A stretch of 64,000 nt of DNA from Desulfonatronospira thiodismutans ASO3-1 (GCF_000174435.1 NZ_ACJN02000001.1:733658-797657); one strand, 5' to 3'. Shown: positions 42,141 through 51,282, counted from the first letter of the stretch. Notes: a model not told the origin generated them from the sequence alone. Numbers and translations are program-made.

Positions 42141-43919
42141 CTAAGAGCGATTCAATGAAAACCAGACAATGCATCCACTGTCACTGCCCGGTACCGGGCT
42201 TTCCACCCAGATGCGGCCTCCGAACGCCTTGATAATGTTTTTGCAGATGGCCAGCCCAAGTCCGGTACCTTTGACCTTTTTCTTGTCCTTTTTGACCCTG
42301 TAAAATCTTTCGAATATCCTCTGCTGTTCTGCAGCCGGGATGCCGGGACCATTGTCCTGCACACCAACCCAGACCTGATTGCCCTCTTGCCTCACCAGCA
42401 CCTGAATAAATCCCTCCCCGGGAACAAACTTAATGCTGTTTTCAAACAGATTCTGAAAGACCTGCCCCAGATATTCAGCTTCGCCACGAACCAGAAGCTG
42501 CCCTTCTTGCTCCAGTTCGCTTTCAAAAACTATGTTTTTGCCCTCGGTATAGTGACTGCAGTTATTCCAGGACTTGAATATGACCGCCGCCAGATCAACA
42601 TCATCCAGTGCCACCTGGTCCTGAGTGGATTCAATGCGGGAAAGCTGCAAGATATCATCCAGAAGCCGAATCATGTTATCTGTATTCTTAATGACCACCT
42701 GGAGCAGTTCAGTACCTTTTTCCTGCATAATATCGGGATGTTGCAGCATAGTCTCGGTATAACCCTTGATGGAGGTCAAAGGAGTGCGCAGCTCGTGCGA
42801 GGCATTGGCCACAAAATCCTTGCGGATGCTTTCCAGATTCTTGAGGTCCGTGATGTCGTGCAGGAGTATAATTGCCCCGATATTCTGCTGGTCTGACGGA
42901 GATACCACATGCACATCATAAAATTTCTCTTTGATTTCCAGTTCCATGGTCCGGGTCTGCTTCATGGAATTTCCCAGAACCTCCTCACAGGCCGCCTGCA
43001 GGCTGTTGTTGAAGAAAATCTCCACCGGCTTTTTTCCGTTTATGGTGTCCAGATGCTGGAAAATTTTCTTGAATGACTGATTGCAGCTGATGATTCTGCC
43101 TTGATTGTCTAAGGCAGCCAGACCGTCCTTGATGCCGTTTACTATTGTCTCCAGATCGGATTTCTGTGAAGAAACCAGCTCCATGCTCTTTTCAACATCT
43201 TCAGCCATGCGGTTGATGGCCTCCACCAGAGGATCAAACTCCCTGCCGGGAGAGTCCTGTATGCGCTGCTGAAAGTTGCCCTGGCCGATGGACTGGGCCA
43301 TTTTGATCATGGGTTTGAGCCGGAAAGTCAGGTAGGTGACCATGAGATAGACAACTATGCAGCTTAAGAAAAGTGAAAGCAGAACAAACTTCCACAGATT
43401 TGCGCTTACATGTTGAAAATAAGGATGCAGGCCGGAAAAAGGGGTAACCAGCCTCAGATATCCGGTATCCTCCTGTTCTGAAGAAAGATCTATCCTGGTG
43501 GCCATATAGAGCCTCCTGTCATCCTCCCAGGGATCGGAAGCCGTGTGATAGCCGGTTTCATGCCTGGCCTGCACAACCTCAGGATAATCAATATAGCTGG
43601 ACATGCCCTCGAATTCCTCCCGGTGCTGGCGGGAATCGGCAATGATCATACCCTGGGCGTCCAGGACGGAAACCCGGGCATCATCAAGAAAATCCAGGGA
43701 TTTTAGAATACTGTCCAGCTTTTCAGGCTTTTTTTCTTCCTCCTGTGCAATTATCCACTGAACGATCTCCATTCTTTCCTGGACATATTGCAGGTGCTGG
43801 CTGTCCACCTTTTGCTCCACAGACTGGATGAAGTAATTGGAAGGCACAGCCAGCGAGAATACAAGTACCAGCCAGAAGGATACAATGAGCTTGACTTTGA
43901 GGGAAAATTCTCTTTGCAT
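42141..43919 (-). CDS. phoR: Phosphate regulon sensor histidine kinase PhoR
   Basis: A 592-residue membrane kinase: TM1 at about 10-30, a periplasmic region to about 170, TM2 at about 175-197, HAMP to about 250, PAS at about 255-360, HisKA with His375 (FVANASHELRTPL), and HATPase with NLFENSIKFVPGE, DNGPGIP and GTGLGLAI. It should phosphorylate the PhoB regulator encoded 33 nt upstream in the same operon and be restrained by PhoU/Pst. Its last 139 bp are duplicated at 41034-41172. Confidence 0.92.
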   Translation of the reverse strand: MQREFSLKVKLIVSFWLVLVFSLAVPSNYFIQSVEQKVDSQHLQYVQERMEIVQWIIAQEEEKKPEKLDSILKSLDFLDDARVSVLDAQGMIIADSRQHREEFEGMSSYIDYPEVVQARHETGYHTASDPWEDDRRLYMATRIDLSSEQEDTGYLRLVTPFSGLHPYFQHVSANLWKFVLLSLFLSCIVVYLMVTYLTFRLKPMIKMAQSIGQGNFQQRIQDSPGREFDPLVEAINRMAEDVEKSMELVSSQKSDLETIVNGIKDGLAALDNQGRIISCNQSFKKIFQHLDTINGKKPVEIFFNNSLQAACEEVLGNSMKQTRTMELEIKEKFYDVHVVSPSDQQNIGAIILLHDITDLKNLESIRKDFVANASHELRTPLTSIKGYTETMLQHPDIMQEKGTELLQVVIKNTDNMIRLLDDILQLSRIESTQDQVALDDVDLAAVIFKSWNNCSHYTEGKNIVFESELEQEGQLLVRGEAEYLGQVFQNLFENSIKFVPGEGFIQVLVRQEGNQVWVGVQDNGPGIPAAEQQRIFERFYRVKKDKKKVKGTGLGLAICKNIIKAFGGRIWVESPVPGSDSGCIVWFSLNRS

Positions 43920-43952
43920 GCTTTTTTCAGAGCCCGCAATGTTGTTTTATGC

Positions 43953-44651
43953 TTACTGCAGTTTTTCTGTACTGAATTTATATCCCAGCCCCCTGGCGGT
44001 CTGAATCAAATCTGAGTAGGGTTCAAGCTTGGCCCGCAGTCTGCGTACGTGGGTATCAACCGTACGGGCGTACCCCTCAAACTCGTAGCCCCAGACATTG
44101 TTTAAAAGACGTTCCCTGGTGAGCACCCTGCCCTCGTTTTGAACCATTTCCTGGAGCAGCTTCATCTCCGTAGCGGTGAGGCTTACATTAATACCGTCCA
44201 CCTTGAACTCCATAGCCTCAAAGTCAAACTCCAGGCCTTTATGTTTCCAGATCCTTTCCACACCGGAATCAGACCTGTACTCCCGGCGCAGCACCGCCTT
44301 GATGCGCAGAAGAAGCTCACGGATGCTGAACGGCTTGACCACGTAATCGTCAGCGCCCAGCTCAAAACCCACCACCCGGTCCATCTCTTCGCTCTTGGCC
44401 GTGACCATGATGACTATGATGTCCTTGAGTTTGTCATCCTTTTTCAGGCGGCGACAGACCTCCAGGCCGTCCATGTGCGGCAGCATCAGGTCCAGGATGA
44501 TCAGTTCAGGCTGCTCTTCTCTGGCGATTTTAAGCCCGTCATAGCCGTTGTCTGTGAGAAACACCCTGTACCCTGCTGCTTCCAGATTTATGTGCAGCAG
44601 GTTCTGGATATCCTCTTCATCCTCTATGACCAGGATCTTGCTTTTTTTCAT
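43953..44651 (-). CDS. phoB: Phosphate regulon response regulator PhoB (OmpR family)
   Basis: A 232-residue regulator. The ATG at 44651 is preceded by AAGG and gives the canonical start MKKSKILVIEDEEDI; upstream in-frame sequence is non-conserved. Phospho-accepting Asp54 (IILDLMLPHMDG), Lys106 (DDYVVKPFS), then a winged-helix domain with LTATEMKLLQEM, GRVLTRERLLNNVWG and RTVDTHVRRLRAKL. It likely controls the pst genes through Pho boxes. Located upstream of phoR in a two-gene operon. Confidence 0.93.
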   Translation of the reverse strand: MKKSKILVIEDEEDIQNLLHINLEAAGYRVFLTDNGYDGLKIAREEQPELIILDLMLPHMDGLEVCRRLKKDDKLKDIIVIMVTAKSEEMDRVVGFELGADDYVVKPFSIRELLLRIKAVLRREYRSDSGVERIWKHKGLEFDFEAMEFKVDGINVSLTATEMKLLQEMVQNEGRVLTRERLLNNVWGYEFEGYARTVDTHVRRLRAKLEPYSDLIQTARGLGYKFSTEKLQ

Positions 44652-44755
44652 GCTGCTTACCTTTTTTGCAATGGTTTTAAAGGCTGTTAATTCAACCTTG
44701 ATGCCATAATATGAAGTCTGCGTTACAGTTTGATGACAACCGGCCAAAAATGTTG

Positions 44756-44923
44756 GTAAGCATTCTGGGGGTGCCGGAATCACGCCTCTAGCGTGACCAG
44801 GGGACAGTCCCGCACTTATTTTTTTCTGATAAACATTCAGATGTGAGCTTTATAAAAATAAGTGCGGGACTGTCCCCAGGCCTGGTGCCAGGGACTAAAA
44901 CTGAGTACCCCCTGAATGCTTAC
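44756..44923. mobile_element. MITE-like element, family A, copy A5, carrying the GCACTTATTTTT hairpin
   Basis: Outer ends GTAAGCATTC(T)GGGGG and CCCCCTGAATGCTTAC. The central region has GGGGACAGTCCCGCACTTATTTTT and AAAAATAAGTGCGGGACTGTCCCC, a perfect 24-bp inverted repeat. This copy shows that the family A core and the GCACTTA-type hairpin (also in rnpB) belong to one modular system. It lies directly upstream of phoB. Confidence 0.75.
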
Positions 44924-45116
44924 AAATGTTGGAACCGGCAACTTCATAAAAACAGACTGGAGCATGATTATCAAGTCAGGAAAGCAGGAGCAGGCGCATG
45001 TGCAGAATATTCCTGCTGCTAAAAAAGATTCAGGCTGGACTTAATATAAGGTGGGCATTAATTAACAGGCATCAGTCCACCCTCGATAACATCCCAAAAT
45101 AATGAACAGGGTGCAA

Positions 45117-46271
45117 TCAGGAATTTTCATTTACATATTGTTGCAGCCTGTCCATGCCTTTCTCTATGTTTTCCAGGGAGTTGGCGTAGGAAAACCTGAT
45201 ATGGCCTTCAGCGCAGTCGCCGAAATCAATTCCCGGGGTAACGCCCACTCCGGCCTTTTCCAGGATATCAAAGGCCAGCCGGTAGGAATTCATAGACAAA
45301 AAACCGGCATCGGCAAGTATATAAAAGGCCCCGGTGGGTTCAGCTCCAATGCCGAAACCCATACCCTTCAGTCTTTCCAGCATGTACTTTCGTCTCTGAT
45401 TGTAGACCTCTTTCATATGACTGACATCCGCCCGGGCCTTTTCCAGTGCTGCCACAGCTGCCCATTGGGCCACGGAATTGGCGGAGATAAAAAAGTTCTG
45501 ATGCAGGGTCTGCAAAGTCCTGACAAAAGGCTCCGGGGCAATGAGATAGCCCAGACGCCACCCGGTCATGGCATAAAGCTTGGAAAAACCGTTCAGGACA
45601 AAGGCCCTGTCGGTAAATTCCAGGATGCTTCTCTCCCTGCCTTCGTAGACCAGGCCGTGATATATCTCGTCCGAGACCATCCAGGGACCAAGTTCTGCCA
45701 GTTCCTGCAGGACCTGATCCGTCAGGAGATTGCCCGTGGGGTTTGAGGGTGAATTTATAAATATGGCTTTGACATCCCGGCTCAGATGTTTTCTGACCTT
45801 ATCCGGATGCAGTTGAAACCCGTCTTCCCGGCTGGTGGGAATTTTTATCTGCCTGCCCCCTGCAAAACAGATAAAGCTTGGATAGCAGGCATAGTGGGGA
45901 TCCGGCAGGATGACTCCGTCCCCTGGATGCAGCAGGGTAGAAAAAAGCAGCAGCATGGCCGGGGATGTCCCTGAAGTAACCAGGATTCTGTCGGGATCCA
46001 CCTGCACCGAGTAATTGTTCTGGTAATGCCTGCTGATGGCCTGCCTGAGTTCCGGGATGCCCAGGCTGTGGGTGTAATGAGTGCAGCCTTTGTGCATGGC
46101 CTCATGTGCTGCCTCTTTGACACATTCCGGGGTATCGAAGTCAGGCTCTCCAATCTCCAGGTGAATTATATCCCTGCCGCCCTTTTCCATCTCCTTGGCC
46201 CGCTCCAGGATTTCCATGACGTAAAACGGCTTTATCCCGGAACAGCGCTCTGCAATGCTTGCTTCAGACAT
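45117..46271 (-). CDS. PLP-dependent aminotransferase, class I/II
   Basis: A 384-residue aspartate aminotransferase-fold enzyme. Visible are HLEIGEPDFDTPECV (substrate entry), TSGTSPAMLLLFSTLL, NSPSNPTGNLLTD, VSDEIYHGLVY with the Asp that binds the PLP nitrogen, and FSKLYAMTGWRLGYLI with the PLP lysine. The closest type is the branched-chain/aromatic or alanine-like subgroup, but the substrate cannot be read from sequence. It begins 5 nt after the hisF stop in the same operon; proximity to hisF raises the possibility of a histidine-related transaminase, though HisC features are not clear. Confidence 0.9.
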   Translation of the reverse strand: MSEASIAERCSGIKPFYVMEILERAKEMEKGGRDIIHLEIGEPDFDTPECVKEAAHEAMHKGCTHYTHSLGIPELRQAISRHYQNNYSVQVDPDRILVTSGTSPAMLLLFSTLLHPGDGVILPDPHYACYPSFICFAGGRQIKIPTSREDGFQLHPDKVRKHLSRDVKAIFINSPSNPTGNLLTDQVLQELAELGPWMVSDEIYHGLVYEGRERSILEFTDRAFVLNGFSKLYAMTGWRLGYLIAPEPFVRTLQTLHQNFFISANSVAQWAAVAALEKARADVSHMKEVYNQRRKYMLERLKGMGFGIGAEPTGAFYILADAGFLSMNSYRLAFDILEKAGVGVTPGIDFGDCAEGHIRFSYANSLENIEKGMDRLQQYVNENS

Positions 46272-46276
46272 GATGA

Positions 46277-47041
46277 TTACAGGTTTACCTGCAGCCCCTT
46301 CTGCTGCAGATACTTTTTGACTTCGGTGATGCTCAGGGTGCGGTAATGAAATACTGAGGCCGCCAGCAGGATCTGCGCCCCGCCATCAACAACGCCCTGG
46401 TAAAAATGTTCCAGCTCCCCGGCTCCCCCGGAGGCCACCACAGGCAGATCAACAGCATCAGATATGGCCCGGGTAAACTCCAGGTCATAACCGTTTTTTG
46501 TGCCGTCTCCGTCCATACTGGTGGGCAGAAGGCATCCTGCACCGCGGTCCTGGCATTCCCGGGCCCAGGCCACTGCGTCCCTGCCTACGGGTCTGGTGCC
46601 TCCGGATACTACCAGTTCAAAACCGGAGGGCATCTGCGGGTTGCGCCGGCCATCCAGGGCCACGGTGACCCGGTGAGATCCGCATTCTCCGGCCGCCTGA
46701 TCTATAAGTTCAGGGTTTTTGACCGCGGCGCTGCTCATGGAAACCTTGTCCGCCCCGGCATCCAGGACCATCTTGATATCGTCCAGGGAGGATATGCCTC
46801 CTCCCACGGTAAGGGGAATGCTTATCACCGAGGATACGCTGCGTACCCACTCCAGCCGGGTCTTTCTGTTTTCCTGGGTGGCGGAAATATCCAGGATGGC
46901 CAGTTCATCCGCCCCCTGACGCTGGTAAAAGGCCGCATGCTCCATGGGATCTCCGGCATCGGTTATGTTTACGAAGTTTACTCCCTTGACTACCCGGCCT
47001 TCCTTCATATCCAGGCAGGGCATAATCTTGACTGTTTTCAT
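46277..47041 (-). CDS. hisF: Imidazole glycerol phosphate synthase, cyclase subunit HisF
   Basis: A 254-residue TIM barrel that, with glutaminase HisH, makes imidazole glycerol phosphate and AICAR in histidine synthesis. Catalytic Asp11 (MPCLDMKEGRVVKG) and Asp130 (VALDGRR) are in place; phosphate-binding loops LTVGGGISS and VVASGGAGE are present, with the core DGTKNGYDLEFT. hisH and other his genes are not in the window, so the his genes are scattered. The aminotransferase gene follows at once. Upstream is a repeat-rich region. Confidence 0.95.
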   Translation of the reverse strand: MKTVKIMPCLDMKEGRVVKGVNFVNITDAGDPMEHAAFYQRQGADELAILDISATQENRKTRLEWVRSVSSVISIPLTVGGGISSLDDIKMVLDAGADKVSMSSAAVKNPELIDQAAGECGSHRVTVALDGRRNPQMPSGFELVVSGGTRPVGRDAVAWARECQDRGAGCLLPTSMDGDGTKNGYDLEFTRAISDAVDLPVVASGGAGELEHFYQGVVDGGAQILLAASVFHYRTLSITEVKKYLQQKGLQVNL

Positions 47042-47547
47042 GTATTATTTCCTTATGGTGTTTGGATTGCCACTAAAGCGAAACTTATTATTGACCTTCG
47101 GGGACTGTCCTGCACTTAATTTACTGAACACAGTCGGAGCTGCGAATAACTGAAGGTAATTGAGCATTTAGAACGAACCACCCCCGACCCCTCCTTAACC
47201 AAGGAGGGGAGTAGACCGTGCTGAAAACTTAATTTTGATGCATAGAAACCACGAACCACGAACCAGGAACTGGGAACTGGGAACCAAAAAAAGGTCAATG
47301 AGCATTTAGAACGAACCACCCCCGACCCCTCCTTAACCAAGGAGGGGAGTAGACCGTGCTGAAAACTTAATTTTGATGCATAGAAACCACGAGCCACTAA
47401 CCAGGAACTGGGAACCAGGACACACAAACCAGGAACCAGGAACTGGGAACTGGGAACCAGGACACACAAACCAGGAACCAGGAACTATGAACCAGGAACC
47501 AAAAAAGTAGTTACTTGTAAGTTTCGCTGCTGTGATATCGTGATGTT
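47042..47547. repeat. Tandem 138-bp duplication with embedded family B hairpins and CCAGGAAC repeats
   Basis: The unit starting GAGCATTTAGAACGAACC occurs at 47162-47299 and again from 47300 to about 47425, nearly identical; each carries a CCCCTCCTTAACCAAGGAGGGG hairpin followed by GTAGACCGTGCTGAAAAC. From about 47398 to 47500 there are degenerate repeats of AACCAGGAACTGGGAACC with AGGACACACA between. No gene is present; the hisF promoter must lie at its left edge. Confidence 0.75.
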
Positions 47548-48756
47548 TCAAACATCGGTAATGGTAAACTGTCCGTCCCGGTAAATGGTCAGGACCTCTC
47601 CACTCTTGAGGTATGCATGCACCTCTTTGGGTTCGGTGCTGACAAGATCCCAGTGCAGGGCGGAGTCGTTGAAACCCATTTCCTCCTTGAGTTCAGGCGT
47701 CAGCTGTGATGAATCTTCGGCAAAGGTGTCTGCATAGGAGGCGCCCAGGGCAATATGGCAATTGCCGTTGTCTCCGCCGAAATTTTCATCAAAAAGGGTG
47801 TGGGCCATAAAACTGCTGATGCGGGAGAAACGCTTATCCGTCAATGAAAATTCCCCCACCATGGACGCTCCTTCATCCATTCTGACCTGCTTTTTTAGGA
47901 ATTCTTCACCCTCTTCAGCGCTGATTTCCTGCAGTCTGCCGTCCTTGAACTCAAGCCTTACCCCGCGCACCAGGTTGCCGCTGCGGTAGGACGGCTGGTC
48001 TGAAAAGAATACGCCCTGGGTTTTCCTGTAGTCAGGAGAAAGAAAAAGCTCGAAGCTGGGGATATTATGCCCTGAAAGGCCAACCCACCTGCGTTTTTCC
48101 CCGGGGTACACCTTCAGGTCCGTATTTTTTGACAAAACATGAAAGTATTCCACATCCATACTGTCTAACCATTCTTTTATCCGCTTAGATTGCTCGAATA
48201 TATCCTCCCAGATAAAAACCGGATCATCCTTGTCCAGGTAAACCGCCTGCACAATCTGATTTTTGTACTCCTCCAGGGTAAGTCCGGCTTTTGCAGCCAG
48301 CTCATCTGTGGGATAAAGACAAAGGCTCCAGCCGAAGCTGCCTTGGGATTCCCGCCGTTCCAGGATATCGCGCAGATATTTCTTGGCCACTGCAAACCTG
48401 CCGATCCTGGAAGGATCTATATCCCTTAGATGCGTAAGGGACTGCGGGCCAAGCAGGGATATCATCCCGTTGAGGCTGGAATAAAGTTCCCTGTCCCCGG
48501 GCAGCTGAAAATCGAGATGAGAGTCATGGGCCATGGTAAAGAATGTCTTTTCAATTTCCTCCGGAGGTATAAGACGCAGAACAGGATGATACTGTTGCTG
48601 CAGAAACATGCGGAAAAGTTCGTGAGCCAGTGGAATGCAGCTCAAATCCGAGCGGATAAGAACAATATCCCCGGGAGCAAAGGGATGCTTCCTGGCCTTG
48701 CGCATGCCCCAGAACATTACCTGTGCATATTTTTCAAGTTCTTGCTGGGTAAACAA
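47548..48756 (-). CDS. Aminopeptidase, M29 family
   Basis: A 402-residue metallo-aminopeptidase of the M29 (aminopeptidase T/S) type, which removes N-terminal residues from peptides and uses two metal ions. Metal-binding blocks: GASMVGEFSLTD with the Glu, FMAHTLFDENFGGDNGNCHIALG with His and acidic residues, and DSALHWDLVSTEP with His-X-Asp. The N-terminal 240 residues are the usual extra domain. Its stop is close to the repeat region; it is the second gene after the CYTH protein (11 nt). Confidence 0.92.
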   Translation of the reverse strand: MFTQQELEKYAQVMFWGMRKARKHPFAPGDIVLIRSDLSCIPLAHELFRMFLQQQYHPVLRLIPPEEIEKTFFTMAHDSHLDFQLPGDRELYSSLNGMISLLGPQSLTHLRDIDPSRIGRFAVAKKYLRDILERRESQGSFGWSLCLYPTDELAAKAGLTLEEYKNQIVQAVYLDKDDPVFIWEDIFEQSKRIKEWLDSMDVEYFHVLSKNTDLKVYPGEKRRWVGLSGHNIPSFELFLSPDYRKTQGVFFSDQPSYRSGNLVRGVRLEFKDGRLQEISAEEGEEFLKKQVRMDEGASMVGEFSLTDKRFSRISSFMAHTLFDENFGGDNGNCHIALGASYADTFAEDSSQLTPELKEEMGFNDSALHWDLVSTEPKEVHAYLKSGEVLTIYRDGQFTITDV

Positions 48757-48767
48757 CTGGCTTCTCC

Positions 48768-49361
48768 TTAAAGTTTAACATTTAGTTTGCGGGCAAGATC
48801 TTTTTTTTGATTTTCTTCAAAAACAAAATCCAGGGCCGGTGACAGGCCCTGCTCCCGGCGATATTCCTGGTTCAGTTCATGATAGTTGAGGGCGGTTTTT
48901 TCATGAGAATCCAGGCCCAGTTCAATGGCTGTGCCGTGAAAACTTTCCTGTGGTCCTTCCAGCTCCACAAAGCTGCCGAAAGGAAGGATATCCAGGCAGA
49001 TCATGGTCTCCCCAAGGCTGCAGATCCTGCGGAACTTTTCATATCTAAGACAGGGTCTGAAACCCAGGTGAGAGAGTATTATCCGGATCTCATCAGGATT
49101 ATCCACTCCGCTCTCAAACTCCTGTCTCTGCTTGCAGCTGGAATCTGCTCCGTCAACAGGCAGTTTCAAAGTAATTTTGCCGCCCTGCCCTTTCCTGATT
49201 CGCAGCAGTTCATCCCTGCTGCGTAACCGGCCGTCACCGGTGTCCAGCACCAGGTTCTCTTCAAAATACCAGTGGGTGCAGGACAATCCAAGACGTTCCA
49301 TGCGCTCCAGAATCGGTGCAAAGTCCGAAACAAAATATTTCAGTTCTGTTTCCAGAGTCAT
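48768..49361 (-). CDS. CYTH domain protein (class IV adenylate cyclase / thiamine-triphosphatase-like)
   Basis: A 197-residue triphosphate tunnel metalloenzyme. The ExExK signature is at the N-terminus (LETELKY, Glu4, Glu6, Lys8). Further strands carry RIRKGQGGKITLKLP, LRYEKFRRIC, and MICLDILPFGSFVELEG, matching the CyaB-type subgroup. Members hydrolyse triphosphates or make cAMP; activity cannot be assigned. It is first in a two-gene operon with the M29 aminopeptidase. Confidence 0.88.
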   Translation of the reverse strand: MTLETELKYFVSDFAPILERMERLGLSCTHWYFEENLVLDTGDGRLRSRDELLRIRKGQGGKITLKLPVDGADSSCKQRQEFESGVDNPDEIRIILSHLGFRPCLRYEKFRRICSLGETMICLDILPFGSFVELEGPQESFHGTAIELGLDSHEKTALNYHELNQEYRREQGLSPALDFVFEENQKKDLARKLNVKL

Positions 49362-49946
49362 CTTATAAATACCCGGGGGCTCGAAACTCCAGGTCCATTT
49401 CCTTCATTTAAAAAAACAGCTTAACATCTTTACAGGGCCGGGGAGGCTTATGTTGACAGATCAACAAACACGCCCTTCAGTACCTTTATAATACCTAAAA
49501 ATCAATATTTTACATGCTCCCCTTCCTGAAAGAGGCTCAAAAAATAAAAAATCCAGTTGTTTTCCACCAGGGAAAAATTTTCACCCGGATCATAAAACTG
49601 TCCTGGAAAATGTTTTCATCTTTACCTCTGGACAAAAGCTTTGGATTGTTGCACATTATCACATTATGAATCGCAGAGAAAAAACCATGCTACCTGTTAA
49701 GCGCTTTGAATGAGGCATGGAAACTGACTCTCCCCTGCTTTCCTTAAAGGCGCTGAACAGATACAACCATGCAGACAAGGACATGATCCGGGAATGTAGA
49801 TGGTTTTCAGGGTGTTGAGATTGCATCTGCCAATTGTCAATTTTACTTTGTTAATGGCAAAATTTCAGCTTGGCAATGGACGGACTTAGTGCTAAAAAGC
49901 ACAAGCAGTAAGCAAGAAACTAAACAAAAATCGTAGGAGGTAGTTT
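49362..49946. other. Intergenic region between CYTH and ppaC
   Basis: About 585 bp with no credible gene. Only a solo family F arm (CTGCTTTCCTTAAAGGCGCTGAACAGATAC, 49735-49766) is recognised. The AT-rich part (49440-49680) may hold the promoters of both divergent units. Confidence 0.5.
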
Positions 49947-50867
49947 ATGTCAGTACTTGTATTTGGACACAAGAACCCGGATACCGATTCCATATGCGCA
50001 GCCATTGCGGTGGCTGACTTGAAAAGCAAGCTGGGGCTGGACTGCAAGCCTGTCACCCAGGGAGAACTGACCCCTGAAAGCAAGTTTGTCTTAGACAAAT
50101 TCGGACTGAGCGCTCCGGAAACAGTGACCTCTGTAGCCGGCCAGAAAGTCATTCTTGTTGACCATTCCGACCTGGCCCAGAGCCCGGACGACCTCAAGGA
50201 AGCCGAGATCCTGGGGATTATAGACCACCACAAGCTTGGTGACGTGACCACCCCCAATCCTCTGGAGTGCTGGATCTGGCCCGTGGGCTGCACATGCACC
50301 GTGATCAAAGCCATGTACGACTTCTACGGAGTGGAACTCCCCAAAAACATTGCCGGAGCAATGCTCTGCGCTATCCTCAGCGATACGGTAATTTTCAAGT
50401 CCGCCACCTGCACCGAAGACGACAAAAAGGCCTGCGAAGCCCTGGCCGGCATTGCCGGAGTAAGCGATATCACCTCCCTGGGCATGGAAATGTTCAAGGT
50501 CAAATCCGCAGTGGACAAAGATACTCCCAGGGACCTTATCTTCCGGGATTACAAGGACTTCAGCATGGGCGGCAGCAAAGTCGGCATCGGACAGCTGGAA
50601 GTGGTGGATCTTTCCATTGTCGAACCAGTTAAGGACGCCCTGTACGAAGAAATGAAAAAGGTCAAGGAAGAAGGAGGACGCAACGCTGTATACCTGATGC
50701 TCACTGACATCATGAAGGAAGGCACCGAACTTCTGGTTCTGGCCGATGACCCTGAACCGGTGAAAAAGGCCTTCGGAAAACCCGTAGAAGGCACATCTGT
50801 ATGGCTGGACGGCGTAATGAGCCGTAAAAAACAGGTTGTTCCCAATTTTGAAAAAGCTTACGGTTAA
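49947..50867 (+). CDS. ppaC: Manganese-dependent inorganic pyrophosphatase (family II)
   Basis: A 306-residue DHH-family phosphohydrolase that splits pyrophosphate to phosphate in the cytoplasm. Metal ligands: His8, Asp12 and Asp14 (GHKNPDTDS), Asp72 (VDHSD), and the DHH motif at residues 93-95 (IIDHHKLGD). The C-terminal domain has GTSVWLDGVMSRKKQVVP, the substrate-binding SRKKQ signature. A GTAGGAGG ribosome-binding site precedes the ATG. Monocistronic, followed by a clear terminator. No CBS/DRTGG regulatory insertion is present. Confidence 0.96.
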   Translation: MSVLVFGHKNPDTDSICAAIAVADLKSKLGLDCKPVTQGELTPESKFVLDKFGLSAPETVTSVAGQKVILVDHSDLAQSPDDLKEAEILGIIDHHKLGDVTTPNPLECWIWPVGCTCTVIKAMYDFYGVELPKNIAGAMLCAILSDTVIFKSATCTEDDKKACEALAGIAGVSDITSLGMEMFKVKSAVDKDTPRDLIFRDYKDFSMGGSKVGIGQLEVVDLSIVEPVKDALYEEMKKVKEEGGRNAVYLMLTDIMKEGTELLVLADDPEPVKKAFGKPVEGTSVWLDGVMSRKKQVVPNFEKAYG

Positions 50868-50893
50868 GACAAACCTATAGATGACAGATCAGC

Positions 50894-50921
50894 AAAAACC
50901 CGGCTCCGGCCGGGTTTTTTT
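50894..50921 (+). terminator. Rho-independent terminator of ppaC
   Basis: An 11-bp stem AAAAACCCGGC / GCCGGGTTTTT with a TCCG loop, running into a T-stretch. It lies 27 nt after the ppaC stop codon. Confidence 0.9.
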
Positions 50922-50985
50922 ATTGACGATGGGACTGTTGACTTCTGGAAAAAAAATTAATATATGATTCTCTTATCATTCATTC

Positions 50986-51061
50986 GGGCCAATAGCTCAG
51001 TTGGCAGAGCCACCGGCTCATAACCGGAAGGTCCCAGGTTCAAATCCTGGTTGGCCCACCA
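50986..51061 (+). tRNA. tRNA-Met (anticodon CAT), CCA encoded
   Basis: A 76-nt cloverleaf: acceptor GGGCCAA/TTGGCCC, D stem GCTC/GAGC, anticodon loop CTCATAA, T stem CCAGG/CCTGG with TTCAAAT loop, discriminator A and encoded CCA. The anticodon stem has an A-A mismatch at its base (27-43) above four GC pairs. The first acceptor pair is G-C, so it is an elongator type rather than initiator; a tRNA-Ile with modified CAT is less likely but cannot be ruled out. Confidence 0.93.
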
Positions 51062-51238
51062 TTTTAAACAAAACAAGACTGGAGAAGCGGCTGGCGGAAA
51101 AAAAATTCTGCACATAGCCCTGTAAAAGCAGCTTCCCCCAGGTTCTTTTTTGTGGATTATAAAAGAAAGGATCAGCATTGTACAGCGGCAAACGCAAGCT
51201 TCCAATACTGCCCGGTACAGGGCCTGAAAGCGCATTCC

Positions 51239-51282
51239 AAAAGGTGCTTCCTGCGGATAAAAACAGGAAAGCACCTTTTTTT
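51239..51282 (+). terminator. Rho-independent terminator before nif3-like gene
   Basis: Stem AAAAGGTGCTTCCTG / CAGGAAAGCACCTTTT with one bulged A and a 10-nt loop, followed by TTTTTTT. It would end transcription from the tRNA side. The 180 bp between tRNA and this hairpin may belong to the tRNA precursor; no gene was recognised there. Confidence 0.85.

Noticed and set aside
47162-47500. Possible CRISPR-like array
   Set aside because: Units are 138 bp or short degenerate CCAGGAAC repeats without regular spacers, and no cas genes are present.
51062-51238. Possible 6S or other small RNA between tRNA-Met and the terminator
   Set aside because: No conserved 6S or SRP RNA motif was found; only the downstream terminator suggests a transcript.
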